Shown: positions 25,906-34,242, counted from the first letter of the stretch. The stretch: DNA of 64,000 bases from Chromobacterium subtsugae (GCF_001676875.1 NZ_JYKA01000024.1:1-64000); one strand, 5' to 3'. Numbers and translations: made by a program. Notes: a model not told the origin generated them from the sequence alone.

Positions 25906-27192
25906 ATGGTGAACGCCTCATCGCCACAACGCATCGCCGTGATAGGCGGCGGCATCGCCGGCCTTGCCACGGCTTACTTTCTTTCCCGACGGCACGCGGT
26001 GACGCTGTTCGAAGCCGCCGATTATCTGGGCGGCCATACCCACACCGTCGATGTCACGGTCGACGGCCGCGACTTCGCCGTCGATACCGGCTTCCTGGTA
26101 TTCAACGATCGCACCTATCCCAACCTCATCGCCTTGTTTCAGGAGCTAGGCATCCCCAGCCATCCCAGCGACATGTCGTTCAGCGTCTCGCTGGGCCAGG
26201 GCCGGCTGGAGTGGGCGGGGCGCGATCTGGACAGCGTGTTCGTCCAGCGCCGCAATCTGCTGTCGCCCGGCTTCTGGGGCATGCTGTCCGACATCCTGCG
26301 CTTCAACCGCGAGGCGGAGCGCAATCTGCGCCGCGCGATCGAGGCCCCGCAAAGCCTGGGGCGCTTGCTGGACGCGGACGGATACGGCGCGCGCTTTCGC
26401 CACCACTACCTGCTGCCGATGGCGGCGGCGATCTGGTCCAGCCCCTGCCGCGACATCCTGTCCTTCCCGGCCGAGACTTTCCTGCGCTTCTGCCTGAACC
26501 ATGGCCTGCTGCAGCTGCGCGACCGGCCGCAATGGCGCACGGTGCCGGGCGGCGCCCGGCAGTATGTCGAGAAAATCGCCGCCAGCCTGGCCGATGTCCG
26601 GCTGTCGACGCCGGTGCTGCGCGTCAGCCGGGTAGATGGCCGCGTGCGCTTGCTTGCCGCCAGCAGCGAAGAGACTTTCGACAGCGTCGTCTTCGCTACC
26701 CATGCGCCGCAAACCCTGGCCATGCTGGCGGATGCCGATGATTTGGAGCGCAAGATGCTGTCCGCCGTCCGCTATCAAGCCAATGAGGCGGTGCTGCATA
26801 CCGATGCCTCTTTGCTGCCCCGCCGCGAAGCGGCCTGGTCAGCCTGGAATTTCCTGTCGGACGACGATGACGACAGCCGCGCGGTGGGCGTCAGCTATCT
26901 GCTCAACCAACTGCAGCCCCTGCCTGTCGCCACGCCGGTGGCAGTCACGTTGAACCCGCCGCGCGCCCCCGATCCGGCCAAGGTGCTGGGCCGCTACCAT
27001 TACCAGCATCCGCTGTTTGACGCCGCCGCCATCGCCGCGCAAAAGGCTTTGTCCGGCCTTCAGGGCCGCCACGGCTGCTGGTTCGCCGGAGCCTGGACCG
27101 GCTACGGCTTCCACGAGGATGGGCTGAACTCCGCGCTGCGCGTGGCGCGGGATTTTGGGCTGGCTCCGGCCTGGGCGAGGTTGGAGAAATGA
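25906..27192 (+). CDS. FAD-dependent amine oxidase-like protein
   Basis: A 428-residue flavoprotein with the Rossmann motif IAVIGGGIAGLATAYFLSRR at residues about 10-29, the NAD(P)-binding_8/amine-oxidase continuation EAADYLGGHTHTVDV, and the C-terminal FAD contact WFAGAWTGYGFHEDGLNSA. It belongs to the group encoded beside DUF1365 and cyclopropane-synthase-like genes in many proteobacteria, where a role in oxidising or desaturating membrane lipid acyl chains has been proposed. First gene of the operon; its stop overlaps the next start (ATGA). Confidence 0.9.
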   Translation: MVNASSPQRIAVIGGGIAGLATAYFLSRRHAVTLFEAADYLGGHTHTVDVTVDGRDFAVDTGFLVFNDRTYPNLIALFQELGIPSHPSDMSFSVSLGQGRLEWAGRDLDSVFVQRRNLLSPGFWGMLSDILRFNREAERNLRRAIEAPQSLGRLLDADGYGARFRHHYLLPMAAAIWSSPCRDILSFPAETFLRFCLNHGLLQLRDRPQWRTVPGGARQYVEKIAASLADVRLSTPVLRVSRVDGRVRLLAASSEETFDSVVFATHAPQTLAMLADADDLERKMLSAVRYQANEAVLHTDASLLPRREAAWSAWNFLSDDDDDSRAVGVSYLLNQLQPLPVATPVAVTLNPPRAPDPAKVLGRYHYQHPLFDAAAIAAQKALSGLQGRHGCWFAGAWTGYGFHEDGLNSALRVARDFGLAPAWARLEK

Positions 27193-27965
27193 GCGGCGCC
27201 TATCTGTTGACCGGGCAGGTGATGCACCGCCGCTTGCGGCCGGCGCCCAATCGCTTCGTCTATCCGGTTTTCTGCTTGCGGCTGAATCTGGCCAAGCTCG
27301 AAAGCCTGCGCGGCTTCTGGTTTGGCGTGGACCGCTGGCGGCCGCTGTCGCTGCGCACGCGCGACTACGGCCCGCGCGACGGCTCGCCGCTCTTGCCGTG
27401 GATACGCGCGCGGCTGGAGGAAGCCGGCCTGCCCGCCAACGGCGAGGTCTGGCTGCAAACCTTTCCGCGCGTGTTCGGCTATGTGTTCAACCCGGTCAGC
27501 TTCTGGCATTGCCACAACGCCTCCGGTCAACTGATCGCGGTGCTGGCCGAGGTGAACAATACCTTTGGCGAAAGGCATGGCTATCTGTTGAGCCAGACCG
27601 GCGGCGGCCCCATCTCCGCCGCCAGCCAGCTCTCATGCCGCAAACTGCTGCATGTCTCGCCGTTTTGCCGCATCGAAGGCCATTACCGCTTCCGCTTCCA
27701 TCAAAGCGGAGACCATGCGCTGGTCCGCATCGACTACCACAACGACGCCGGGCCGCTGCTGCACACCGCCATCTCCGGCCGCCTGTCGCCGCTGACGCCG
27801 GGAACCGCCGCGCGCGCCCTGCTGCGCCAGCCGCTGCTGACTCTGGGCGTCATCGCCCGCATCCACTGGCAGGCGCTGCGGCTGTGGCTCAAACGCGTGC
27901 CCTTTTTCCGCAAACCTCATCCCCCCGCCGCCGCGCTCAGCCGCGGCCAGGAGTTGAAACCATGA
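27189..27965 (+). CDS. DUF1365 domain-containing protein
   Basis: A 258-residue protein covering the whole DUF1365 family: start YLLTGQVMHRRLRPAPNRFVYP, central TFPRVFGYVFNPVSFWHCH, EVNNTFGERHGYLL and the HVSPFCRIEGHYRF segment. Biochemical activity is not established to my knowledge; constant linkage to the neighbouring FAD oxidase and CFA-like methyltransferase implies lipid work. Overlaps both neighbours by four bases (ATGA), so translation is probably coupled. Confidence 0.9.
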   Translation: MSGAYLLTGQVMHRRLRPAPNRFVYPVFCLRLNLAKLESLRGFWFGVDRWRPLSLRTRDYGPRDGSPLLPWIRARLEEAGLPANGEVWLQTFPRVFGYVFNPVSFWHCHNASGQLIAVLAEVNNTFGERHGYLLSQTGGGPISAASQLSCRKLLHVSPFCRIEGHYRFRFHQSGDHALVRIDYHNDAGPLLHTAISGRLSPLTPGTAARALLRQPLLTLGVIARIHWQALRLWLKRVPFFRKPHPPAAALSRGQELKP

Positions 27966-29167
27966 GCGCAAGCCAACCCATCGCCCTGTCCCGCCCTGAC
28001 ATTCCCGCCGCCGGGCGGGCGCTGCTGGCCTTGTTGTCGAAACTGCGACACGGCAGCCTCAAAATCGTCACGCCAGATGGCGAAGAGCTGTGGTACGGCG
28101 CGCTCAAGCCGCAGGCCGACGCCGAGCTGACGCTAGCCGACTGGCGCGCCTGCCGCCGCATGCTGTCCGGCAACGACATAGGCTTTGCCGAGGCATACCG
28201 CGACGGCTGGCTGGACAGCCCCGACCTGACCGCGCTGTTGCGGCTGGCGCTGCGCAACGAAGACGCGATGCAGCTGGGCGAATTGGGCCGCTGGGCCGCG
28301 CGCGCGTGGCACAGGCTGCGCCACCTCTTGCGCGTCAACAGCCGCCGCGGCAGCCGGCGCAACATCCATGCCCATTACGATATCGGCAACGATTTTTACC
28401 AGCTGTGGCTGGACCCCGGCTGGACCTACTCCAGCGCCTGGTTCGACGGCGACTACCGCTTGTCCCTGGCCGATGCCCAGGCGCGCAAGTACCAGCGCAT
28501 CTGCGATCAATTGCAACTGCGCCCCGGCATGCGGGTGTTGGAAATCGGCTGCGGCTGGGGCGGCTTCGCCGAGCATGCCGCCCGCTTGGGCGTGGCCGTG
28601 CACGGCATCACCATCTCCGACGCGCAGCTGGACTTCGCGCGCCGCCGCCTGGCCAACGAGCCGCTGGCCATACTGGAGCACCGCGACTACCGCGACCTCT
28701 CCGGCCAGTACGACGCCATCGTGTCGATCGAAATGTTCGAGGCGGTGGGCGAGCGCTACTGGCGCGGCTATTTCGACACCCTGCGCCGCTGCCTGAAGCC
28801 GGGCGGCCAGGCGCTGGCTCAGAGCATCACCATAGAAGAGTCGCGCTTCGAAACATACCGCGCCAACGCCGATTTCATCCAGACCTTCATCTTTCCCGGC
28901 GGCATGCTGCCCAGCCGCGAACGCTTCTTGCGCGCGGCGCGGCAAGGCGGCCTGGCCTGCCGCGGCCGGCTGGATTTCGGCCCCGACTACGCGGAAACCC
29001 TGCGCCGCTGGCGCGATGCTTTCGAGGCCAATCTCGCCGCCATCCGCAGCCAGGGCTTCGATGAGGCCTTCATCCGGCTGTGGCGGCTGTATCTGTGCTA
29101 CTGCGAAGCCGGTTTCGACGAAGGCCGCATCGGCGTTTCGCAATTTCTGCTGCAAAGGCATGCGTGA
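27962..29167 (+). CDS. Cyclopropane-fatty-acyl-phospholipid synthase-like SAM methyltransferase
   Basis: A 401-residue protein of the CFA synthase family, which adds a methylene or methyl carbon from S-adenosylmethionine to double bonds of membrane phospholipids. Shows the N-terminal CFA domain (residues about 30-120), HYDIGNDFYQLWLDPGWTYSS, SAM-binding VLEIGCGWGGFAEHAA, SIEMFEAVGERYW and FIQTFIFPGGMLPS, and the C-terminal WRLYLCYCEAGF. Located third in the operon with FAD oxidase and DUF1365, as in the relatives involved in methylated or furan fatty acids, so the product may not be a simple cyclopropane. ATGA overlap with the gene before, TGATG with the gene after. Confidence 0.92.
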   Translation: MSASQPIALSRPDIPAAGRALLALLSKLRHGSLKIVTPDGEELWYGALKPQADAELTLADWRACRRMLSGNDIGFAEAYRDGWLDSPDLTALLRLALRNEDAMQLGELGRWAARAWHRLRHLLRVNSRRGSRRNIHAHYDIGNDFYQLWLDPGWTYSSAWFDGDYRLSLADAQARKYQRICDQLQLRPGMRVLEIGCGWGGFAEHAARLGVAVHGITISDAQLDFARRRLANEPLAILEHRDYRDLSGQYDAIVSIEMFEAVGERYWRGYFDTLRRCLKPGGQALAQSITIEESRFETYRANADFIQTFIFPGGMLPSRERFLRAARQGGLACRGRLDFGPDYAETLRRWRDAFEANLAAIRSQGFDEAFIRLWRLYLCYCEAGFDEGRIGVSQFLLQRHA

Positions 29168-29700
29168 TGCCGCGCGCCGCTCTCGCCTCCTTGCTGGCCT
29201 TGCTGACGGGTTGCGCCGGACCGTCGGCGGCCGATTACGCCGCCAACCGTCCCGCGCTGGACCCCGGCCGGTTTTTCCTCGGCAAAACCGAGGCCTGGGG
29301 CATGTTCCAGGATAGACAGGGCCGACTGCTGAAGCGTTTTACCGTGGACATGGACGGCGAGCGCCAGGGAGACGAGTTGGTGTTGACCGAGCGCTTCCGC
29401 TACAGCGACGGCAGCCGCCAGCAGCGCGTGTGGCGGCTCAAGCCGCTGGGCGCAGGACGCTGGCGCGGCCTGGCCGACGATGTGGTGGGCGAGGCCGCGG
29501 GCGAGACTGCCGGCAACGCGCTGCGCTGGCGCTACACGCTGAAGCTGCCGGTGGACGGCAAGGAATACCAGGTGCAGTTCGACGACTGGATGTTCCTGCA
29601 GGACGAGCGCAGCCTGCTCAACCGCGCCGAGATGAGCAAGTTCGGTTTCCGCCTGGGCGAAGTCACGCTGTTTTTCCGCAAGCCGGAGCCGCGGCCGTGA
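29167..29700 (+). CDS. DUF3833 family lipoprotein
   Basis: A 177-residue exported protein. The signal ends in the lipobox LLTGC, so it should be lipid-anchored at Cys15 or nearby. The body (DPGRFFLGKTEAWGMFQDRQGRL ... VDMDG ... LTERFRYSDG) matches DUF3833, a family I know almost only from this type of operon. The C-terminal YQVQFDDWMFLQDE is conserved. Function unknown; possibly lipid delivery or binding. The ATG shares one base with the preceding TGA. Confidence 0.85.
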   Translation: MPRAALASLLALLTGCAGPSAADYAANRPALDPGRFFLGKTEAWGMFQDRQGRLLKRFTVDMDGERQGDELVLTERFRYSDGSRQQRVWRLKPLGAGRWRGLADDVVGEAAGETAGNALRWRYTLKLPVDGKEYQVQFDDWMFLQDERSLLNRAEMSKFGFRLGEVTLFFRKPEPRP

Positions 29701-30476
29701 GCCTGCGCCTCAATCCCGCCATCGCCGACTGGCATGCGCGCCGCGTCTGGGTGATCGGCGCGTCCAGCGGCATCGGCGCCGCGCTGGCTACCGAACTGCT
29801 GGACGCCGGCGCCGAGGTCATCCTGTCGGCGCGCCGCGCCGAGCCGATGCAGGCGCTGGCCGCCGGCCGCGCCGGCGCGCGCGTGGAAACGCTGGATGTG
29901 ACCGATCCGGCGGCCTGGTCGCGCGTCTGGGAGCGGCTGGAGCGAAACGGCGCGCGGCCCGACCTGGTAGTGTTCTGCGCGGCCGATTACCGTCCGCAGA
30001 CCTGTCTGGACCTGCATGCAGACGAAACCCGCCGCCTGCTCGACACCAATCTGCTGGGGGTCTACCACGGGCTGGAAGTGGTACTGCCGGCGCTGGCGCG
30101 GGAAGGGCGCGGCGGCGTGGCGCTGATTGCCAGCGTGGCCGGCTACGCCGGCTTGCCGGGCGCGGCGGTGTACGGCCCCGGCAAGGCGGCGCTGATCAAT
30201 CTGGCGGAAATCCTCTATACCGAGCTCAAGCCGCGCGGGGTGGCGGTTTATCTGATCAATCCCGGCTTCGTCGCCACCCCGCTCACCGCCAAGAACGATT
30301 TTTCCATGCCGGCGCTGCTCACCCCGCGCCAAGCGGCGCAAAGCATCATGCGCGGTCTTTCGCGCGGCGCGTTTGAAATCCACTTCCCGCTGCGCTTCAC
30401 CGCATGGCTCAAACTGTTGCGGCTGCTGCCTTACCGGCTGCGGCTGCCCTTGCTCGCGAGGCTGGCTCGACCATGA
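29697..30476 (+). CDS. SDR family NAD(P)-dependent oxidoreductase
   Basis: A 259-residue short-chain dehydrogenase with GTG start in a GTGA overlap. Cofactor loop IGASSGIGAALA, Ser in ASVAGYAG and catalytic YGPGKAAL; the C-terminus LKLLRLLPYRLRLPLLARLAR is hydrophobic and basic, suggesting contact with the membrane. It is a constant member of this operon type; a carbonyl reduction in lipid modification is an inference. Confidence 0.9.
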   Translation: MSLRLNPAIADWHARRVWVIGASSGIGAALATELLDAGAEVILSARRAEPMQALAAGRAGARVETLDVTDPAAWSRVWERLERNGARPDLVVFCAADYRPQTCLDLHADETRRLLDTNLLGVYHGLEVVLPALAREGRGGVALIASVAGYAGLPGAAVYGPGKAALINLAEILYTELKPRGVAVYLINPGFVATPLTAKNDFSMPALLTPRQAAQSIMRGLSRGAFEIHFPLRFTAWLKLLRLLPYRLRLPLLARLARP

Positions 30477-30907
30477 AACGCATCCCCTCCCAAGCCGACT
30501 GGCAGGCTTTGCTTGACTGGTACCAGACGTTGACGCCGGACACCTTGCCCGATATCGGCCACTTCTACGCTGAAGACGCCCGCTTCAAGGACCCGTTCAA
30601 CGACGCGCGCGGCATCACCGACATCCAGGCGGTGTTCCGCCACATGTTCAAGACGCTGGAGCAACCGCGCTTCACCGTCATCCACGCGCTGCGCGACGGC
30701 GACCAGGCTTTCATCACCTGGGATTTCGACTTTGTCTACGCTGGACGCAAGGTCAATATCCACGGCGGCAGCCATCTGCAGTTCGACGCCGGCGGCAAGA
30801 TCGCGCTGCACCGCGACTACTGGGACGCGGCGGAAGAACTGTTCGAGAAAATACCGGTGCTGGGCCTGCCGGTGGCCTGGCTGCGCAAGAAACTCAAGGT
30901 GGTGTGA
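30473..30907 (+). CDS. Nuclear transport factor 2/SnoaL-like protein
   Basis: A 144-residue protein of the NTF2-like cone fold: LLDWYQTLTPDTLPDIGHFYAEDARFKDPFND, then HMFKTLEQPRFTV, DGDQAFITWDFDF and GSHLQFDAGGKIALHRDYWDAAEELFEKIP. It may bind a hydrophobic ligand or act as an isomerase or hydratase; no catalytic residue can be named. Start overlaps the previous stop (ATGA) and its stop shares a base with the next ATG. Confidence 0.85.
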   Translation: MKRIPSQADWQALLDWYQTLTPDTLPDIGHFYAEDARFKDPFNDARGITDIQAVFRHMFKTLEQPRFTVIHALRDGDQAFITWDFDFVYAGRKVNIHGGSHLQFDAGGKIALHRDYWDAAEELFEKIPVLGLPVAWLRKKLKVV

Positions 30908-31068
30908 TGGCGGCGCGGACCTTCAAGGGCAACAAGGCGGCGCTGCCGTCCAAGCCCTGCGCCGGCTGCGGCCGGGCCATGAGCTGGCGCAAGAAATGGC
31001 GCGCCAGCTGGGATGCCGTGCAGTATTGCTCGGAGCGCTGCCGCCGCCAGAAAGGCAAAGCCGCATGA
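30907..31068 (+). CDS. DUF2256 small cysteine-rich protein
   Basis: A 53-residue basic protein with two CxxC-type pairs: KPCAGCGRAMSWRKKW and QYCSERCRR. This is the full DUF2256 pattern (four Cys, probably one zinc, with the central WRKKWxxxW). The family is nearly always encoded next to iron-sulfur photolyase/cryptochrome genes, as here, where it overlaps the photolyase start by four bases (ATGA) and shares a base with the preceding stop (TGATG). Function unknown; a role in DNA binding or photolyase maturation is a guess. Confidence 0.9.
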   Translation: MAARTFKGNKAALPSKPCAGCGRAMSWRKKWRASWDAVQYCSERCRRQKGKAA

Positions 31069-32591
31069 CCACCTTGCGGCTGCTCCTGGGCGATCAGCTC
31101 AATCCCTGCCACAGCTGGTTCGCCGAGCCCGACGCCAATGTGGTGCACGTGATGATGGAAATCCGCCAGGAAACCGACTACGTGCGCCACCACGCGCAAA
31201 AAATCCTGGCCATCTTCGCGGCGATGCGCGACTTCGCCGCCCAATTGAAAGCGCAAGGCCACCGCGTGCGCTACGTCGCGATCAACGACGCCAGCAACCG
31301 CCAGTCGCTGACCGGCAATCTGGACGCGCTGATCGCCCATTACCGCGCGGCGGCGGTGGAGTACCAGGCCCCGGACGAGTGGCGGCTGGACCGCCAGCTG
31401 GCGGAGTGGGCGGCCGGCCTGCCCATGCCCTGCCGCATGGCGGACAGCGAGCACTTCTACACCGCGCGCGGCGAGGTGGCGGCGTTGTTCGGCGGGCGGC
31501 AATGGCGGCAGGAGACCCTATATCGCCACCTGCGGCGCCAGCACGGCATTTTGATGGACGAAAACGCCGAGCCCGCCGGCGGACGCTGGAATTTCGACGC
31601 CGACAACCGCCAGCGCTGGCCCGGCGATCCGCCCGAACCAGGCGATGCGCGTCCCGAGCATGACCACAGCCGGCTGTGGCAAACCATTGTCGGCGCCGGG
31701 GTGGCCAGCTTCGGCCAGCCGCAGGCTGACGCGCTGCGCTGGCCGCTCAACCGCGCCGAGGCGCTGGCGCAGCTGCGCGCCTTCGTCGAACATGGGCTGC
31801 CGCACTTCGGCGCCTATCAGGACGCGATGAGCCCGCGCGCGCGGCGGCTGTTCCATTCGCTGCTGTCCTTCGCCCTGAATGTGAAAATGCTGAACCCGCG
31901 CGAGGTAGTGGACGCCGCCGTGTCCGCCTGGCAGGAGGGCCGCGCGCCGCTGGCCGCGGTGGAAGGCTTCACGCGGCAGATACTGGGCTGGCGCGAATAC
32001 GTGCGCGGCGTCTATTGGGCCAAAATGCCCGGCTACCGCGACAGCAACGCGCTGGCGCACCAGCTGCCGCTGCCGCGCTGGTTCTGGGACGGCGACACCG
32101 GCATGCGCTGCCTCGCCCACGCCATCGGCCAATCGCTGGAAGACGCCTACGCCCACCACATCCAGCGGCTGATGGTGATAGGCAATTTCGGCCTGATCGC
32201 CGGCCTGTCGCCGCAAGCGCTGCACCAATGGTATCTGGGCGTCTACATCGACGCCTTCGAATGGGTGGAGCTGCCCAACACGCTGGGCATGAGCCAGTTC
32301 GCCGACGGCGGGCTGCTGGGCAGCAAGCCTTACGCCGGCAGCGCCGCCTATATCGGCCGCATGGGCGATTACTGCGCCGGCTGCCGCTACCGGCCCAAGC
32401 AGCGCGTCGGCGCCGACGCCTGCCCGTTCAATGCCTTGTACTGGGACTTTTTCCAGCGCCACCGCGCGGAGTTGGCCGGCAATCCGCGGCTGGCCCTGGT
32501 CTACCGCCAGCTGGACAAGCTGCCGGAAACCGAGCGCGCCGCCATAACCGCGCGCGCCGGCTGGCTGCAAACCAATCTCGACTCACTATGA
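31065..32591 (+). CDS. Iron-sulfur bacterial cryptochrome/photolyase (FeS-BCP, PhrB-like)
   Basis: A 508-residue member of the FeS-BCP branch, which repairs (6-4) photoproducts or acts as a light sensor. The N-terminal antenna domain begins LRLLLGDQLNPCHSWF; FAD-binding helices include FTRQILGWREYVRGVYW and HHIQRLMVIGNFGLIAG. The four [4Fe-4S] ligands are at Cys349, Cys437, Cys440 and Cys453, each one less than the Cys350/438/441/454 reported for Agrobacterium PhrB. PhrB relatives use a lumazine antenna. Coupled (ATGA) to the DUF2256 gene. Its place among lipid-modification genes is the pattern of photooxidative stress operons. Confidence 0.95.
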   Translation: MTTLRLLLGDQLNPCHSWFAEPDANVVHVMMEIRQETDYVRHHAQKILAIFAAMRDFAAQLKAQGHRVRYVAINDASNRQSLTGNLDALIAHYRAAAVEYQAPDEWRLDRQLAEWAAGLPMPCRMADSEHFYTARGEVAALFGGRQWRQETLYRHLRRQHGILMDENAEPAGGRWNFDADNRQRWPGDPPEPGDARPEHDHSRLWQTIVGAGVASFGQPQADALRWPLNRAEALAQLRAFVEHGLPHFGAYQDAMSPRARRLFHSLLSFALNVKMLNPREVVDAAVSAWQEGRAPLAAVEGFTRQILGWREYVRGVYWAKMPGYRDSNALAHQLPLPRWFWDGDTGMRCLAHAIGQSLEDAYAHHIQRLMVIGNFGLIAGLSPQALHQWYLGVYIDAFEWVELPNTLGMSQFADGGLLGSKPYAGSAAYIGRMGDYCAGCRYRPKQRVGADACPFNALYWDFFQRHRAELAGNPRLALVYRQLDKLPETERAAITARAGWLQTNLDSL

Positions 32592-32598
32592 GACAACC

Positions 32599-33135
32599 AT
32601 GCTGAAAAAACCGCTCGCGCTCATCGCCCTGATCCTGCTGCCGCTGACCGGCTGTGACACCGCGCCCCCGCCCGGCATCGCCCCGGCGCGGGGCTTCCAA
32701 CTGGAACGCTACCAGGGCCGCTGGTATGAAATCGCCCGCCTCGATCACCGCTTCGAACGCGGCCTGCAGGCGGTGAGCGCCGACTACAGCCGCAACGCCG
32801 ACGGCAGCATCCGCGTGGTCAACCGCGGTTTTGACGAGGCGACCGCCAGCTGGCGCGAAGCGGTGGGCAAAGCCTGGTTCAACGGGCCCGCCGATGTCGC
32901 CTCACTGAAAGTGTCGTTCTTCGGACCGTTCTACGGCGGCTACCATGTGGCGGCGCTGGACCCCGGCTACCGCTGGGCGGTGGTGGTGGGGCCGGACAAG
33001 GATTATCTGTGGCTGCTGTCGCGCGATAAACAAGCCGCCCCCGCCGCCAAGCCGGCGCTGCTGGCGGTGGCAGCCAAGCTAGGCGTGCCGGCCGACAAGC
33101 TGATCTGGGTGAGGCAGGACCGTGGCGGCAACTAG
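32599..33135 (+). CDS. blc: Outer-membrane lipocalin Blc
   Basis: A 178-residue bacterial lipocalin. Signal peptide with lipobox LPLTGC, then the lipocalin start motif YQGRWYEIARLDHRFERG, and the internal LKVSFFGPFYGGYHVAALD and YLWLLSRDK strands. Blc binds lysophospholipids and fatty acids in the outer membrane and is induced under stress in E. coli, which fits an operon that alters membrane lipids. Starts 7 bases after the photolyase stop; its end overlaps the next gene by 14 bases. Confidence 0.95.
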   Translation: MLKKPLALIALILLPLTGCDTAPPPGIAPARGFQLERYQGRWYEIARLDHRFERGLQAVSADYSRNADGSIRVVNRGFDEATASWREAVGKAWFNGPADVASLKVSFFGPFYGGYHVAALDPGYRWAVVVGPDKDYLWLLSRDKQAAPAAKPALLAVAAKLGVPADKLIWVRQDRGGN

Positions 33136-33349
33136 ACGGCTCAATCCGGAAAAATTGCTGCTCAGCAAGTGGACCGCCGCCGCGCCGCGCGACAAGGAAA
33201 AGCACTTTCTGGTGGTGGCGCTGGGCCGGCCGGCGCCGGATGCCGCGGTGGAGACGGTGACGCTGGAGGCGGTCTACACCCGGCGCCGGCAAACCATGGC
33301 GTGGCAGGCGCTGCGCGACGCGGACCAATGGCTGCAGGGGTGGAAATGA
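33122..33349 (+). CDS. TIGR02450 family Trp-rich protein
   Basis: A 75-residue basic protein, GTG start inside the 3' end of blc (14-base overlap). NPEKLLLSKWTAAAPRDKEKHFLVV and the later RRRQTMAWQALRDADQWLQGW are the TIGR02450 pattern, a short family of unknown function often found near cryptochrome/photolyase genes. Probably the last gene of the operon. Confidence 0.85.
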   Translation: MAATRRLNPEKLLLSKWTAAAPRDKEKHFLVVALGRPAPDAAVETVTLEAVYTRRRQTMAWQALRDADQWLQGWK

Positions 33350-33446
33350 AAGCCTGGCCATGGCGGCGAGGCATGCCCTTGCCTCGCGCCGGCAATGTTT
33401 TTATCGTTTAAGCATGTCTTCGCATCCATCGTCATGGAGTGTCGCC

Positions 33447-34073
33447 ATGGAATTGTTCGATACCTTGTCCGCCCAGATCCGCCATATGCGCCTGCCGCTG
33501 TTCGCGGTCAGCCTCAGCGCCGTCCCCTGCCCCGATACCCCGCTGCTGCTGATGCTGCATTGGCATGGCTTCGGCAAAGCCGCCGCCGACCGCGCGCCGG
33601 CTGGCCAAGCCTCGCTGCGGCAAGTGCCGGCGTCGGCCTTGCAGCTGACGCGCAGATGGAGCGCGCTGTCGCGGGTGGAGGAGGAGATTCTGGACGCGGC
33701 CTGGCAGCTGGGCGCCTGGAGCCTGCTGCGCGATGAGCGGCGCGGCTGCAACACCATGGGCGCCGCCGCCGGCGAGGAGCTTGCCTGCCGCCAGGCTTTT
33801 GGCGACTTGCCTGCCATCGACGGCCAGGAAAGCGTCGTAGCCGAGGCGCCCGACGGCCCGGAGCTGATGCGGCTGGCGGCGCGCCGCGGCTATGTTTGCT
33901 GGCAGTTCCGGCCGGTGCATGGCGGGCTGTGGCGCGAATTGGCCGAGGACGACACGCTGGGCGAAGATGGCTTACGCCAGCCCCCTTGCCCGCTGGCGCC
34001 GCGCGTCTGCCGCGGCGGCAAGGCGGCCCGAACCGAATACCGTTTCGGCCGCATCGAGCGCGTCATTTTTTAG
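33447..34073 (+). CDS. Hypothetical protein
   Basis: A 208-residue protein I do not recognise. No signal peptide or membrane segment. It has several Trp and Cys and a Gly-Glu-Asp rich C-terminal third. The ATG at 33447 is chosen because GGAG lies about seven bases before it; the frame stays open upstream to 33360. It follows the photolyase operon by about 100 bases on the same strand and may have its own promoter. Codon use is like the neighbours. Confidence 0.7.
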   Translation: MELFDTLSAQIRHMRLPLFAVSLSAVPCPDTPLLLMLHWHGFGKAAADRAPAGQASLRQVPASALQLTRRWSALSRVEEEILDAAWQLGAWSLLRDERRGCNTMGAAAGEELACRQAFGDLPAIDGQESVVAEAPDGPELMRLAARRGYVCWQFRPVHGGLWRELAEDDTLGEDGLRQPPCPLAPRVCRGGKAARTEYRFGRIERVIF

Positions 34074-34097
34074 CCGCATTTTTTCTGAAAAAAACCT

Positions 34098-34125
34098 CTT
34101 GAAAAGTTTTTGGCCCGCCCTTATT
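34098..34125 (+). promoter_or_regulatory. Sigma-32-like promoter of groES-groEL
   Basis: CTTGAAA (34098-34104), 13-base spacer, then CCCTTATT (34118-34125), close to the heat-shock consensus CTTGAAA/CCCATnT. No CIRCE element (TTAGCACTC-N9-GAGTGCTAA) is present. Confidence 0.65.
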
Positions 34126-34156
34126 TCGTCATTCGTCAGCCCATCAGGCTGAATTT

Positions 34157-34199
34157 GACCGGCAAGCGCGGGCATCTTCGCGCCTGCGGCAAGCCGGTC
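34157..34199 (+). promoter_or_regulatory. Leader hairpin upstream of groES
   Basis: GACCGGC (34157-34163) and GCCGGTC (34193-34199) pair perfectly, with inner GCGCG/CGCGC pairs possible. It lies in the roughly 110-base 5' leader between the promoter and groES and has no U-tract, so it is not a normal terminator. Confidence 0.45.
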
Positions 34200-34242
34200 T
34201 TACCTACCGTTTCCCATGATCTGAATCGCACAGGAGATTGAT

